NCBI RefSeq assembly: GCF_900890425.1 | Contig: NZ_CAAHFG010000001.1 | Span: forward strand, 1,736,001 to 1,800,000 | From: Pontiella desulfatans | GTDB lineage: Bacteria; Verrucomicrobiota; Kiritimatiellia; Kiritimatiellales; Pontiellaceae | Direction: 5' to 3' | DNA length: 64,000 nt | Shown here: positions 36,692 to 47,456 of the stretch, piece after piece | Layout: the number at the start of each line of letters is the position of its first letter | Position numbering within the stretch: position 1 is the stretch's first letter | Notes under the pieces: model-generated | Databases searched by the model: none | What the model saw: the letters and a program-made list of their open reading frames with translations, nothing else | Told to the model about the DNA's origin: nothing | Translations under genes and position numbers: made by a program

Positions 36692-39547
36692 ATGTTTGGC
36701 AAAAGAGCATTCGAAATCACTTCACTTTGTTTCCTGACGGTTTGTGCCATGGCCCAGACCAAAGTCGATATCAATTTGAATGTTCGGCATGAAGTGGGCG
36801 GTGTTTCGACCTTCGATCGCGAAAAATATATTGTGCTGCATGCCGGGTTGACCGACAACGATTGGGATTCCGATGCCCAGCGGGAATCGTTTCTCAACGA
36901 CTACGATGTCTACCTGGGCCGCAACAACGGTTCAATGCCGTGGAACCTGAGCCAGACCACGGAAGATCAGGGCAACCCGGGCTGGTGCAACCATACCAAC
37001 ATGCTCTCGCGAGGCAACAATGCCCGTTCCAGCTATGCTTCCGACACCGCTGCACATGCGCTGGAGTTTCGCGCAAACAGGATGATGCATGGCGGACAAA
37101 TGTCCATGTATCCAAATGGGCAGACCAACGGCAATGGTTTTGCGATCGGGAGCTATGATGCACTCGGCGACTATTTTGAAACGTACCTGACCGACTTCTT
37201 TGGTTCTGGCGGAACGGACGGGCAACCGAAACCGACCATGGTTGAAGTGGTGAACGAACCGTTTGTGTCGGCCTCTACATATGGCACCACCCGCGCCAAT
37301 ATATCCCGTATGCACACGAACGTGGCGGCGGCGGTCAAGAATTCGCACCCCGAGGTGCTGGTTGGCGGATACACCGCTGCACATCCGCAGTATGAAGGAA
37401 ACAACAGCGACTTTGCCCACTGGGATGCCAACTGGAAAACGTTCATCGACATTGCCGGAGCCGACATGGATTTCTTTTCGCTGCATCTTTACGATAATCC
37501 GCAAGAAAGCACCAATATGCTCGATACCATGTACCGCAGCGGGAGCAACGTGGAAGCGCTGCTGGATATGGTTGAGCACTACAGCATGCTGGCACTCGGT
37601 GAGGTTAAGCCTTTCAATATTTCCGAATACGGCAGTCTTGCGGTAGAAAGCGGAGTGCCGTACAACCCGACCAACGATTGGGTGGATGTCCGCTCCTATT
37701 CGACCATCATGATGCAGCTGCTGGAACGTCCCGACCGGATTGTACAGGCGATTCCGTTCATGATTCTGAAGGCGGAGTGGGGGCGCAAAAACGGCTACCC
37801 TTATCCGACACGCCTTTTATGGAATCTGGATGAAGTCAACGATCCGAAAAGTACCGCCGGTGCCTGGGCCTACACGGATCGCATCAAGTTTTTCGAACTG
37901 TGGAAGGAGGTGGACGGAACCCGTGTGGATACCATGGCCTCCGATCCCGATATCCAGGCCGATGCCTATGTGGATGGAACCAACGCATTTGTCATCGTGA
38001 GCAGCCTGGATCATACCGGTCCGCAGACGGTGGATTTGAATCTGTTCGGAGCCGCAGGGCTTCAGGGCATCAAGGTGAAACACAGCTATGCAGCGCCGTC
38101 CGGATTGCCGACGCTCGATATTTATACCACGAATGCGTTGCCGTCCATCACGCTGCCGGCGTCCTCCACCGCCGTCATTAAATACACCTATGCAAACACC
38201 GTGCTGCAGCATGAGCAGGAAACGGAAACAAAATATTATGCCACGACCTACCTGCAACCGATCAGCGACAATACACCGATCATTTTCAGCATCACCAATG
38301 TTTTGCATGAGGCAACCCATGGAGAAGCCATGCTGCGCCTTGGCCTCGGCCGGGATCACGGCGATTCGCTGCAACCTACGCTGCTGGTAAATGGGGCTTT
38401 TGTTGCCGTGCCAACAGACTGGCGTGGCTACGACCAGTCCACCCGGAATTCCTTTTATGGGGTACTCGAAATTCCGGTCCCCTATGAGCTGCTACAAAGC
38501 AACAACACGATTTCGGTGGAGTTTTCGGATGCGGGCGGTTATGTCGCCAGCGTCGCCCTGCAGGTATTTGAATTCAGTTCCGATATTCGGAACCCGAGCG
38601 ACGGTATAAACATTGATTGGTATGCCATTAACGGAAGCGACATCATACTCGGCTTTACCAACGGACCGGCGGACCGTTTCTTTTCGCTCTATTCCAAAAC
38701 CAACCTGACGGATTCCGAATGGATTGCTGCGCAGACCAACCTTCCGACGGATGGGTCGGGGGCCGGCGCGGTCACAAATCCGATCGTTGCTCCACAGGAA
38801 TTTTACCGGTTGATAAAGGATGCGGCGATTGTGCCCCCTATGGGGCTCATTGAGTTCACCAGTCCGGACTACACCAACGGCACCCTCAACGGACAGCAAA
38901 ACTGGAACGCGGAATCCGGCTGGACCGTCGCCGATGCCGCGGGTTCGGGAAATGCATCGACGCCCGATAACTCGAGCGCGGCGGTATTGAACGAACCGAT
39001 TCAGTTAAGCGTGGGGGAAACGTACAGCCTCAGTATTAATTTCCAGTTCGGCGGCGGCCCCTATTCAACACCGTCGGGTTTTGTTTACGCGTTCCTTGGC
39101 GGATTGAAACCAGGCAATGTCGGCGAGTCGGTCAATACCGGCGAGGCCACGGCTGCAGATGCCAATATCCAGATTATCAGCGCAACGGATACGTATCGTC
39201 TGCTCAATAATTTTGCGGGAGTCTCCGGAGCATCCAGCATTAGCGGTACCGAGTTGAATGCCGGGGATGTGCTGCAGTTTGATTATGCGCTTACACTGGA
39301 TTCGCACGCTTCCAATACAACGTACACCGTACGGCTTCAGAATCTGACCGACGGAACCGACACCGGAACGGGGACGGTTAGTTCGTATGTGGAGTCTTCG
39401 GTTACCTATCCCGGCATTCATCCGACCCTTTATAATGCCCTGAGCGGTAGCGGGGCCTACGGTTTCTTCCAATCCATCAACCCGGGGGCGAACGGCTCCG
39501 GTCTGAGCGGTGTGCAGGTGAACTCGGTTACTGTCGACGCACCATAG
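36692..39547 (+). CDS. exported GH86 beta-agarase/porphyranase with 306-residue C-terminal module
   Basis: 951 residues. Signal peptide (MFGKRAFEITSLCFLTVCAMA), then GH86: HEVGGVSTFDREKYIVLHAG, VEVVNEPFV with acid/base E189, DFFSLHLYD, and nucleophile NISEYGSL with E312. Beta domains to about 635 parallel those of the GH86 at 18225. The tail from 637 (INIDWYAINGSDIILGFTNG; second part from about 718, IEFTSPDYTNGTLNGQQNW) matches the tail of the next gene almost throughout. The tail probably binds polysaccharide or the cell surface. The ATG at 36692 follows AGAGGAGAGA. It starts a new transcript after the terminator at 36608. Confidence 0.92.
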   Translation: MFGKRAFEITSLCFLTVCAMAQTKVDINLNVRHEVGGVSTFDREKYIVLHAGLTDNDWDSDAQRESFLNDYDVYLGRNNGSMPWNLSQTTEDQGNPGWCNHTNMLSRGNNARSSYASDTAAHALEFRANRMMHGGQMSMYPNGQTNGNGFAIGSYDALGDYFETYLTDFFGSGGTDGQPKPTMVEVVNEPFVSASTYGTTRANISRMHTNVAAAVKNSHPEVLVGGYTAAHPQYEGNNSDFAHWDANWKTFIDIAGADMDFFSLHLYDNPQESTNMLDTMYRSGSNVEALLDMVEHYSMLALGEVKPFNISEYGSLAVESGVPYNPTNDWVDVRSYSTIMMQLLERPDRIVQAIPFMILKAEWGRKNGYPYPTRLLWNLDEVNDPKSTAGAWAYTDRIKFFELWKEVDGTRVDTMASDPDIQADAYVDGTNAFVIVSSLDHTGPQTVDLNLFGAAGLQGIKVKHSYAAPSGLPTLDIYTTNALPSITLPASSTAVIKYTYANTVLQHEQETETKYYATTYLQPISDNTPIIFSITNVLHEATHGEAMLRLGLGRDHGDSLQPTLLVNGAFVAVPTDWRGYDQSTRNSFYGVLEIPVPYELLQSNNTISVEFSDAGGYVASVALQVFEFSSDIRNPSDGINIDWYAINGSDIILGFTNGPADRFFSLYSKTNLTDSEWIAAQTNLPTDGSGAGAVTNPIVAPQEFYRLIKDAAIVPPMGLIEFTSPDYTNGTLNGQQNWNAESGWTVADAAGSGNASTPDNSSAAVLNEPIQLSVGETYSLSINFQFGGGPYSTPSGFVYAFLGGLKPGNVGESVNTGEATAADANIQIISATDTYRLLNNFAGVSGASSISGTELNAGDVLQFDYALTLDSHASNTTYTVRLQNLTDGTDTGTGTVSSYVESSVTYPGIHPTLYNALSGSGAYGFFQSINPGANGSGLSGVQVNSVTVDAP

Positions 39548-39567
39548 GAAACGCTCAAGGAATAGAT

Positions 39568-42420
39568 ATGAGGAAACTAGCCATCCTGTTTGCTATACTG
39601 ATGCCCACATTGATTTGGGCTGCGACATATCATGTTGATCTGAGCTCAGAAGAGACCTTCGAGGACGGTTCGGAAACCTATCCCTTCAAAACTATTGCAC
39701 AGGCCTCTGCCGTTATGTCGGCGGGGGATACCTGCTATATCCATCGGGGAATCTATCGCGAAACCATCGTGCCGGCTCAACACGGATCATCGGGGGCACC
39801 GATTCGGTATGTGGCATACGGCAATGATCCGGTCGTGGTCTCCGGCACGGAGGTGGTTGCCAATTGGCAGCTGCACTCCGGCAATATCTATAAAGCCACC
39901 GGTGTGAGCATGCCGTTGGGTAATAAAAATATGGTCTATTTTAACGCCGATGCCCAACAGCTGGCGCGCTGGCCGAATGATCTGGATGGAGATCCATATA
40001 CGTATGATGCCTACTTCGCCGAAACCGCTTCGGGAACGTATTCCGACTCGTACATCACCCACTACGATATTCCGGACTACTGGACGAGCGGCGTTATTTT
40101 TTGGCTCGGTGCGCACAGCGGCTGCTCCATTCAGCGAAACATCACGGGATTCGATCCTGGAACGCACCAGCTCTCTTTTACGCCTATGCCCACGAGTATC
40201 TGGCCGTTCAGCAATCACTCTCCATTGCGCTATGAAAACGGCCACCGCGGAATCTTTTATCTGTTAAACCGGCTTGAAGCGCTGGATGCACCGGGGGAAT
40301 GGTTCCATGACTCGGCAACGCAAACCCTCTATTTTTATGCGCCGGGCGGGGTTGACCCATCGACGGGTACCGTGGAGGTTGCGGTTCGCGATAAAACCAT
40401 CGATCTCACCAAAAACTATATTCAGTTTGAGCGTCTTAACTTGTTCGGGGCGTATGTCCGTATGCAGAACCATAATTGTTCTCTCATCGATATGCGCATT
40501 CGGCACGGCATTGCGGGGCTGATTCCCGATGTGAACAGCACAGGCGCAGCCACGGCCGGCGGTGCGGCGATCGACATCGTTGGGGATAACAACCGAATAG
40601 AGCGCTGCCTGCTTGAAGAGGGAACGTCGAACGGAATTTACATCAGTGGAAATGCGGATGGAACCGTCATTCTGAACAACGTGATCCGCAATTTTGACCA
40701 GCAGGGTAATCACTGCTGCCCAATCCGGTCGGGCGGCACCGATGCCCTGATTATCAGCAACAGTATTTCCGGATCAGCCCGGGACGTCAGTCGGGCAACT
40801 GGAGAGGGAACTGTATTCAGCTACAACGAAGTTTTTGACGGCTTGAAATCCTGCGCCGACGGTGGACTTTTCTATGTGACGGGCAACAGCATTCCCCGCG
40901 ATGTAGAGCTCAGCTATAACTGGTTCCATGATGCCTACTCGCCTAGCTATGCGGGAGTGAAAGCCACCGGCATCTATCTGGACAACGACACCTCGGGCTA
41001 CAAGGTCCACCATAACGTCGTATGGGATGTCCAATGGGGCGGACTGCACTTCAACTGGGATGCACTTGAAAACGAAATTTATAACAACACGTTTTGGAAT
41101 GTCGGAACAAACGAGGCGCTCATTTTATGCTGGGTTCCCGAGAATGGCGGCATCCGCACCGACGTGCGCGACAACACGCTCATCAACAACCTGTCGGACG
41201 TGCGCGACTGGTGGGACTCCGGCGCGGGGGACTATACCGAAGACGAAACACTGGACAACGTGTTTTCCAACAATGTGCAGGTGGCCACCTCGCCCTTCGT
41301 ATCCATTGAAGATAAAAACTTCATGCCGCTGAATCATCCTTCCATCGTCGACCAAGGCGTTGACGTGGTCGGGATCACCGAGGGCTATGTTGGAGCAAGC
41401 CCGGATGTCGGCGCCTATGAATACGGTGGGACGCGGTGGATTCCCGGGGCGGACTGGACGCCCTCTTATTTCTCGTGGCTGCTCGGCGATGAAATTCCGG
41501 GCTGGATCCGCATCGACTATGCCGAGGTGCTCGGCAACAGCATGGTGCTGGGTTTTACCAACGGCCCGGCAAACGGATGGTTCGAGCTGCACTCCAAGAC
41601 AAACCTGATGGATGCCGCGTGGACCACCCTGCAGACCGGATTGCCGATCGATTCCTCCGGTGCCGGGGCCATCACCAATCCGATTGCCGCACCGCAGGAA
41701 TTCTTCCGGCTGTTTGAAGGGGAAGCTCCGGCTCCAGCGGGGCCGGAAGTCATCCGGTTCACGGCGCCGGACTATGCCGACGGGGCGCTTGACGGGCAGC
41801 AAAACTGGAAGGCGGAAGCCGGCTGGAGCGTCGGGGATTCCGCAGGAATCGGCCACGCCATCACCGCCCAAAACAGCGAAATTGCCGTGTTGGACGAAGC
41901 GGTTGCCTTGTCCGTTGGCCAATCCATCGGCTACACCGTCAACTTTGAGTTCGGCGGCGCCTATTCCGCACCCACGAACTATGTCTACACCTTCCTGGCT
42001 GGATTGAAGGCCGATGGCTCCGCCGCCTCCCATGTGGGCACCGCCGACTCCGCCGCCGATGCCAACGTCCAGATTTTTCCGGACAACGACACCTACCGTC
42101 TGCTCAGCAACTATTCCCCGGTTTCCGGAGCGGGCAACATTGCCGGCACGCAACTCAACGCCGGGGATCTGCTCCGGTTCGACTACACGCTCACGCTCGG
42201 GGACCATGCCTCCAACACATTCTATACGGTGCGGTTGCAAAACCTGACCGATGGAACCGATACCGGCCTGGGCACGGTGACCGGGGTTGACGCCACGGTT
42301 CACGCTGCGCTCACCGGCCCCGGCGCCTACTTTTTCTTCCAGCGGATCAATCCGGGGGCGAGGGGGGCCGGACTCACCGACCTGCAGGTCAATTCCGTCA
42401 CGATCACGCACCGTCCGTAA
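39568..42420 (+). CDS. secreted right-handed beta-helix protein with the same 306-residue tail
   Basis: 950 residues. Signal peptide (MRKLAILFAILMPTLIWA), then a parallel beta-helix: TIAQASAVMSAGDTCYIHRGIYRETIVPAQ and repeated coil turns such as GIYISGNADGTVILNNVIRN, VFSYNEVFDGL and NEIYNNTFWNVG. Beta-helices of this kind include polysaccharide lyases and glycosidases, but no named family could be fixed. The tail from about 645 is the same module as in the GH86 upstream, which argues for joint action on one substrate. It is 20 bases after the GH86 stop and ends at a palindrome. Confidence 0.82.
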   Translation: MRKLAILFAILMPTLIWAATYHVDLSSEETFEDGSETYPFKTIAQASAVMSAGDTCYIHRGIYRETIVPAQHGSSGAPIRYVAYGNDPVVVSGTEVVANWQLHSGNIYKATGVSMPLGNKNMVYFNADAQQLARWPNDLDGDPYTYDAYFAETASGTYSDSYITHYDIPDYWTSGVIFWLGAHSGCSIQRNITGFDPGTHQLSFTPMPTSIWPFSNHSPLRYENGHRGIFYLLNRLEALDAPGEWFHDSATQTLYFYAPGGVDPSTGTVEVAVRDKTIDLTKNYIQFERLNLFGAYVRMQNHNCSLIDMRIRHGIAGLIPDVNSTGAATAGGAAIDIVGDNNRIERCLLEEGTSNGIYISGNADGTVILNNVIRNFDQQGNHCCPIRSGGTDALIISNSISGSARDVSRATGEGTVFSYNEVFDGLKSCADGGLFYVTGNSIPRDVELSYNWFHDAYSPSYAGVKATGIYLDNDTSGYKVHHNVVWDVQWGGLHFNWDALENEIYNNTFWNVGTNEALILCWVPENGGIRTDVRDNTLINNLSDVRDWWDSGAGDYTEDETLDNVFSNNVQVATSPFVSIEDKNFMPLNHPSIVDQGVDVVGITEGYVGASPDVGAYEYGGTRWIPGADWTPSYFSWLLGDEIPGWIRIDYAEVLGNSMVLGFTNGPANGWFELHSKTNLMDAAWTTLQTGLPIDSSGAGAITNPIAAPQEFFRLFEGEAPAPAGPEVIRFTAPDYADGALDGQQNWKAEAGWSVGDSAGIGHAITAQNSEIAVLDEAVALSVGQSIGYTVNFEFGGAYSAPTNYVYTFLAGLKADGSAASHVGTADSAADANVQIFPDNDTYRLLSNYSPVSGAGNIAGTQLNAGDLLRFDYTLTLGDHASNTFYTVRLQNLTDGTDTGLGTVTGVDATVHAALTGPGAYFFFQRINPGARGAGLTDLQVNSVTITHRP

Positions 42421-42428
42421 ACGAAACC

Positions 42429-42450
42429 CCATAGTCCTTAAGTACTATGG
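42429..42450 (+). promoter_or_regulatory. perfect 7-bp palindrome between two genes
   Basis: CCATAGT, an 8-base loop, and ACTATGG, 8 bases after the beta-helix gene. It is followed by an alternating GCGCGCGCGC tract (42457-42466). It may be an operator or a weak terminator. Confidence 0.45.
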
Positions 42451-42548
42451 ATGGTTGCGCGCGCGCGGTCTATCTTCGTTGCGTTATGGCTAGGGACTTT
42501 TTCGCGGTTCCTGGCGCATGGATTAAACCAGGCAGAAAAGGTGCATGG

Positions 42549-45500
42549 ATGAAAATGACGAATCATAAGGCGGCCGGTGTTGGCGCAATACTCACGTTGG
42601 CGGCCTGTTCGTCCGTTGCGGCGCAAACAGCGAGTCCGCTGGCTCATTGGCGCTTTGACGACGGTACCGGGAACCGGGTGGCCGACAGTTCCGGCAACGG
42701 AAACTCCGGAACCATCAAGGAGATCAAGTGGGTTCAGGGCGCAGTCAATTCCGCCGGTCAGCTCGGCCACCAGGCCGGGGTGAATGTCGGCAACGACAAC
42801 AGCCTGAACGCAGGCCAGTCCATTTCCATCCAGGCGTGGATCAAGCCGTGGGCTCCGCAATACGACCAGTTTCCCACCATCGTTCGAAAGGAGGGGGCCT
42901 ATGTTTTCCGGCTCTCGCCGAGCAAATCGTTGGGACTGGTGCTTTGGCTGGATGGAAAAAAGCACACGCTTGAAGCGAAGCAAAAGGAGTGGCCGAACGG
43001 CAAGTGGCAGCATGTGGCCGCCACCTACGATGGCGCCGAAGTCCGCCTCTATGTCAACGGCGGGTTGGATTCCGTGTTCCCCGCTTCAGGAAAAATATCC
43101 AGTAGCGAAGCCGACTGCCATCTCGGCGCCGTCGAAGGTCGGTACTTTTTCAATGGAACGCTGGACGAAGTGCGCATCGATGGCTCCGCGTTGAGCTCGC
43201 GGGATATTGCGGAAGCCAGCTGGCAGGGGCGCTACGAAATGGCGCGCCGCGACAACCGCTTCACCGACTTTTATGAAAAGATCCAGAAACGCAGTGCGGA
43301 AACAATGGTGCCGGGTACGCTGTGGATCGATGCCGAGGATTTTGATGAGTACGGCGGCTGGTGGATGGATACCCAGTTTGTTCCGCAGATGGGCTCGCCC
43401 TATCTGCTGGCGGCCGGCGTCGGCACGCCGGTTGAAAACGCGAAGACCACGGTTGCTGTTCCCGAGTCCGGGCAATACCGCCTGTGGGTGCGCACTAAAA
43501 ACTGGTTCGGTTACCGCCATGCACCGGGACGCTTTGCGGTTTCCGTTAACGGCGCAAGATCCAAAACCACGTTCGGCACCCGCGAACAGCGCGCCTGGGT
43601 CTGGCAGGACGGAGGAACGTTTGAGCTGGATAAAGGCGATGCCACCCTCGAACTCGAAGACCTGTCGGGGTGGTACGGCCGCTGCGATGCGCTGATCCTG
43701 ACCAAGGATCCCGCGTTTGTGCCGAAGCAGGAGCAGAAGGATTACCTCCCGATGCGCAAGGAGATGGTCGGCACGGTTCCGGTGCAGGAGATGGGGCATT
43801 TCGACTTTATCGTCGTCGGTGCCGGTGTGGCCGGCTGCAATGCGGCGATTTCCGCGGCGCGCGGCGGCGCGAAGGTGGCGCTGATCCAGGACCGCCCGAT
43901 GGTCGGCGGAAACAACAGTGCCGAAATGGGCGTGCCGGTTTCCGGCGGCTCCAGCATTGGAAAGGGGCGTGAAACCGGTTTGAACGAGGAGATCGGACGC
44001 ATCCATGCCTTCAACTATCTGAGCAAGTGGGCTTCGGGGGCCGATCTGGTGATCGCCAGCGAACCAAACATTACCCTTTTCCTGAACGCGCATGTTTTCG
44101 ATGCGGAGATGGACGCAGACCACCGGATCAAGGCGGTAAGGGCCTTCGACATGATCGATGGCCACCACACGCGGTATACGGCCGACCTCTTTGCCGATTG
44201 CACGGGCGATGGCTGGCTGGGCTACCATGCCGGTGCCGAGGTGATGCTCGGCCGCGAGTCGAGGGAGCAGACCGGAGAGATGAACGCCAAGGATATTGCC
44301 GACGGCATTACGATGAGCGGATCGCTCATGCAAAACTCCATCCTGGGCTACCAGGCCATCGATATGGGCAAGCCCCAGGCCTTCGAAACGCTACCTTGGT
44401 TCTACGACCTGCGCATGAACGAAGAGGGCTATGTGAAGCATCGTCCCCGTTATGACAACGGGGTGCGTGCCGGAAACTGGTGGACGGAAAACCATGGCCG
44501 CAACGACGACCTGTGGGATCCGGAATGGGCGCGCGACGACCTGATCCTGGTAAGCTTGTCGTACTACAACTGGATCAAGAACCACTCCCCGCTGGCGGAA
44601 AAGGCAACCAACTATCAGCTGAAATATATTCCGGTCACCAACGCCAAGCGGGAAACGCGCCGCCTGGTCGGCGATCTCGTCGTGACGGAACAGGACATCC
44701 TTAAGCGGGAAGTGTTCCCGGATCGCGTGGGCTATTTTACCTGGAAACTCGACGTGCACCATCCGCTGGGCATCTTTTCCCCGGGGAGTCCGTATGACTA
44801 TGAAAACAATATTTCCCCGGCGAGCATTCCGCTGCGCATGCTCTACACGAAGGACGTGCCCAACCTGTTCATGGCCGGACGCCATGTTTCGGTAACGCAC
44901 GTCGCGCTGGGTTCGGCGCGTGTGCAGGGTACAACCGGCATGATGGGGCAGGCCGTTGGAACCGCGGCGGCCCTCTGCCTGGACTACGAAACCACTCCGC
45001 GCGGCATCGTGAACAACCATATGGCCAAGCTGCAGCAGCAACTGCTCAAGGACGACCTAACCATTCCGCACCTGCGCAACGAGGATCCGGACGATCTGGC
45101 ACTGATGGCGAATGTCAAGGCCTCCAGCAGCCGCTCGCTTGAAGCCGGCGTCCAGAATGTGATCAACGGGATCACCCGCCCGCTGGATGAAGACCAGGAA
45201 ATGTGGATCGGGAAAGTGCCGGACAACATGTGGATTTCCGACCCCGCGCAGAAGATGCCGCAATGGGTTGAGCTGGTCTTCGGCGGGCAGCAAACGGTCA
45301 ATTCCGTCTATCTGACCTTCGACACCAACCTGAAGGAAAAACGCTATTGCTCGTGGGAATTCAAGGTCGAGGAGCGCATGCCGCCGCAGTGTGTGCGCGA
45401 CTACGAAGTCCAGTATTTCAACGGCAGCGAGTGGCTCGCATTGGCCACCGTGGAAAACAACTACCTGCGTCGGCGCATCCACCGGTTCGATGCCGTCAAA

Positions 45501-45584
45501 ACCTCCAGGATCCGGGTGCTGATCACCGCCACCAATGGCGACCCATCCGCACGCATCTACGAAATCCGCGCGTATAACGAATAG
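42549..45584 (+). CDS. exported FAD-dependent oxidoreductase fused to LamG and carbohydrate-binding domains
   Basis: 1011 residues. Signal sequence [17 protein letters not shown], possibly a lipoprotein (LAAC). LamG domain about 28-235 ([44 protein letters not shown]). Carbohydrate-binding-like domain about 250-390 ([25 protein letters not shown]). The FAD domain has the Rossmann motif [21 protein letters not shown] near 420 and [18 protein letters not shown] and [23 protein letters not shown] later. A discoidin-like domain ends the protein. Its substrate is unknown; oxidation of a sugar or algal compound is a guess from location. ATG 42549 is preferred for the signal peptide. Confidence 0.85.
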   Translation: MKMTNHKAAGVGAILTLAACSSVAAQTASPLAHWRFDDGTGNRVADSSGNGNSGTIKEIKWVQGAVNSAGQLGHQAGVNVGNDNSLNAGQSISIQAWIKPWAPQYDQFPTIVRKEGAYVFRLSPSKSLGLVLWLDGKKHTLEAKQKEWPNGKWQHVAATYDGAEVRLYVNGGLDSVFPASGKISSSEADCHLGAVEGRYFFNGTLDEVRIDGSALSSRDIAEASWQGRYEMARRDNRFTDFYEKIQKRSAETMVPGTLWIDAEDFDEYGGWWMDTQFVPQMGSPYLLAAGVGTPVENAKTTVAVPESGQYRLWVRTKNWFGYRHAPGRFAVSVNGARSKTTFGTREQRAWVWQDGGTFELDKGDATLELEDLSGWYGRCDALILTKDPAFVPKQEQKDYLPMRKEMVGTVPVQEMGHFDFIVVGAGVAGCNAAISAARGGAKVALIQDRPMVGGNNSAEMGVPVSGGSSIGKGRETGLNEEIGRIHAFNYLSKWASGADLVIASEPNITLFLNAHVFDAEMDADHRIKAVRAFDMIDGHHTRYTADLFADCTGDGWLGYHAGAEVMLGRESREQTGEMNAKDIADGITMSGSLMQNSILGYQAIDMGKPQAFETLPWFYDLRMNEEGYVKHRPRYDNGVRAGNWWTENHGRNDDLWDPEWARDDLILVSLSYYNWIKNHSPLAEKATNYQLKYIPVTNAKRETRRLVGDLVVTEQDILKREVFPDRVGYFTWKLDVHHPLGIFSPGSPYDYENNISPASIPLRMLYTKDVPNLFMAGRHVSVTHVALGSARVQGTTGMMGQAVGTAAALCLDYETTPRGIVNNHMAKLQQQLLKDDLTIPHLRNEDPDDLALMANVKASSSRSLEAGVQNVINGITRPLDEDQEMWIGKVPDNMWISDPAQKMPQWVELVFGGQQTVNSVYLTFDTNLKEKRYCSWEFKVEERMPPQCVRDYEVQYFNGSEWLALATVENNYLRRRIHRFDAVKTSRIRVLITATNGDPSARIYEIRAYNE

Positions 45585-45596
45585 GGCACCCTCGTC

Positions 45597-47432
45597 ATGA
45601 AAACATGCATTGCGATCATTTCCGGTCTTGCGGCCCTGCAGCTTTCGGCGGCCGCATCGAAACCCAACATCCTTTGGATCATCACCGACGACCAGCGGAG
45701 CGATTCGCTGGCGTGCTGGAACCGGGCCACGACCGGGAAGCCGGAAAGCGAGCTGGGCTACGTCGAGTCGCCCAACCTCGATGCGCTGGCGAAGGAGGGC
45801 GTGCTTTTCACCGATGCATATTGCAACTCGATGGCCTGCGCGCCGTCGCGTAGCTCGATGCACACCGGCAAATACCCGCACCGTTCCGGCATGTATGGCT
45901 TCCGCAAGGCGCACCAGGCGGCCGACTGCTCCAGCCGGGTGGTTCCGGAGGTCATGAAGGAGCACGGCTACCAGCCTTCGATGTTTGGCAAGAGCGGCTA
46001 CTATATTTTTGACTGGGAGGGCTACCACCAATGGGCGCCGCTGGGCTACTACAAGCCGTTCATCCACCGCAACCAGCTCGAAGCAACCGCCGGTAGCGAT
46101 TTCTGGTGGAACAAGCCTTGGGGCCAGCACAACGGCAAGGGCATGGTACTCGGCAAGGAAGAGGTGTTCCGCTTCGCCGACGGCTCGGTCAAGCGCTATT
46201 GGTACGAGCGCAAGGACCGGCCGCTGACCGATGAAGAAAAGGCGAACCGGATTGCGGTGGAGGAAGAGCTCGACCTCCTGCGCACCTATACCCGAAGCAA
46301 TACGGAACTGATCATCGGCGGGGTTTCGCCCAACACCACCAGCCAGACACTCGATGGCGCCATCGTGAAAACCATGCAGAACTATCTGGCGAACGCCGGG
46401 AAGGAATACACCTCGGCCATCGGCACGGCGGAGCAGGGGCCCGATCCGGAAAAGCCGATCTTCATCAACCTCGGTTTTGTGTTCCCGCACACGCCGGTGC
46501 TGCCGACCAAGGAATTCCGCGACCGCTTTGCCAACCAGACCTACAAGGTGCCGGACTATTCCGACAAGGAAGCCGAGCTGATGCCGGCATCGCTGAAGGA
46601 TCTGCGCAACGATATGGATTTCTCGCGAATGACCGATGCCGAAAAGCAACAGGCCATCCGCGACTACTATGCCTTTTGCGCCATGGGCGACCACCTCATC
46701 GGCGAAGCGGTCGAATCGTTCAAGGCCTACTGCAACCGGCACGGGCAGGACTTCCTGATCGTCTACGTCTGCGGCGACCACGGCTGGCACCTGGGCGAGC
46801 AAGGGATCGAGGCCAAGTTTGGCCCCTGGTACCAGACCGTCCACGACAGCGCCATTGTGGTGGCGTCCGACAAAAACAAGTTCCCGGCGGGCACGGTGTG
46901 CCGCGACTGGGTGGAGTTTGTCGATTTTGCCCCGACCTTCTACGAGGTGGCCGGCATCGATGCGGCGAAGCATCCCGGACTCGACGGAACCAGCCTGCTG
47001 ACCACCCTCAACGAGGGGCCGCAGCGCGAATATGTGATCGGCGAGATGAACCAGGTGCGCGGCGACCGCGCCTATCTGCGCTGCAAGGATTTCGCCTTCG
47101 CCATGCGGGTGCGGCCGTTCTGGACAAAGCCGGGCGAGGGCTATGAACCCGGCGCCAACATGCGCTGGGGGCTCGACGCCCCGGCCGCGGAGGTCGATAT
47201 GTCGCTCTACGATCTGCGCGTCGATCCAAAGGAGCAGGCCAACGTGGCCTATTCGGAACCCTATGCCGAGCTGGCGGCGTTTTTCCGCAACAAGCTGGGC
47301 GGCATTGTGCTTGGCGATGGCCGGGTGGAATGCGACTGGACGCAGAAAAACACCTTCAAGGTCAGCAACTTTGCCGCTGGCGCCCATGACCGGAAACTCA
47401 ACATTCCGCAATCGATCATTCCCAGTCCGTAG
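45597..47432 (+). CDS. exported S1-family sulfatase
   Basis: 611 residues. Signal peptide [19 protein letters not shown]. Sulfatase motifs: [21 protein letters not shown], formylglycine motif [20 protein letters not shown] with C81, [10 protein letters not shown], and [14 protein letters not shown]. Family resemblance is to iduronate- and arylsulfatase-type enzymes. It begins 12 bases after the oxidoreductase stop and lies 24 bases before the GH117 gene, so the three are cotranscribed. It probably acts on a sulfated galactan oligosaccharide. Confidence 0.92.
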   Translation: MKTCIAIISGLAALQLSAAASKPNILWIITDDQRSDSLACWNRATTGKPESELGYVESPNLDALAKEGVLFTDAYCNSMACAPSRSSMHTGKYPHRSGMYGFRKAHQAADCSSRVVPEVMKEHGYQPSMFGKSGYYIFDWEGYHQWAPLGYYKPFIHRNQLEATAGSDFWWNKPWGQHNGKGMVLGKEEVFRFADGSVKRYWYERKDRPLTDEEKANRIAVEEELDLLRTYTRSNTELIIGGVSPNTTSQTLDGAIVKTMQNYLANAGKEYTSAIGTAEQGPDPEKPIFINLGFVFPHTPVLPTKEFRDRFANQTYKVPDYSDKEAELMPASLKDLRNDMDFSRMTDAEKQQAIRDYYAFCAMGDHLIGEAVESFKAYCNRHGQDFLIVYVCGDHGWHLGEQGIEAKFGPWYQTVHDSAIVVASDKNKFPAGTVCRDWVEFVDFAPTFYEVAGIDAAKHPGLDGTSLLTTLNEGPQREYVIGEMNQVRGDRAYLRCKDFAFAMRVRPFWTKPGEGYEPGANMRWGLDAPAAEVDMSLYDLRVDPKEQANVAYSEPYAELAAFFRNKLGGIVLGDGRVECDWTQKNTFKVSNFAAGAHDRKLNIPQSIIPSP

Positions 47433-47456
47433 CGTTTCCGGAACGGAGGTGAACCC

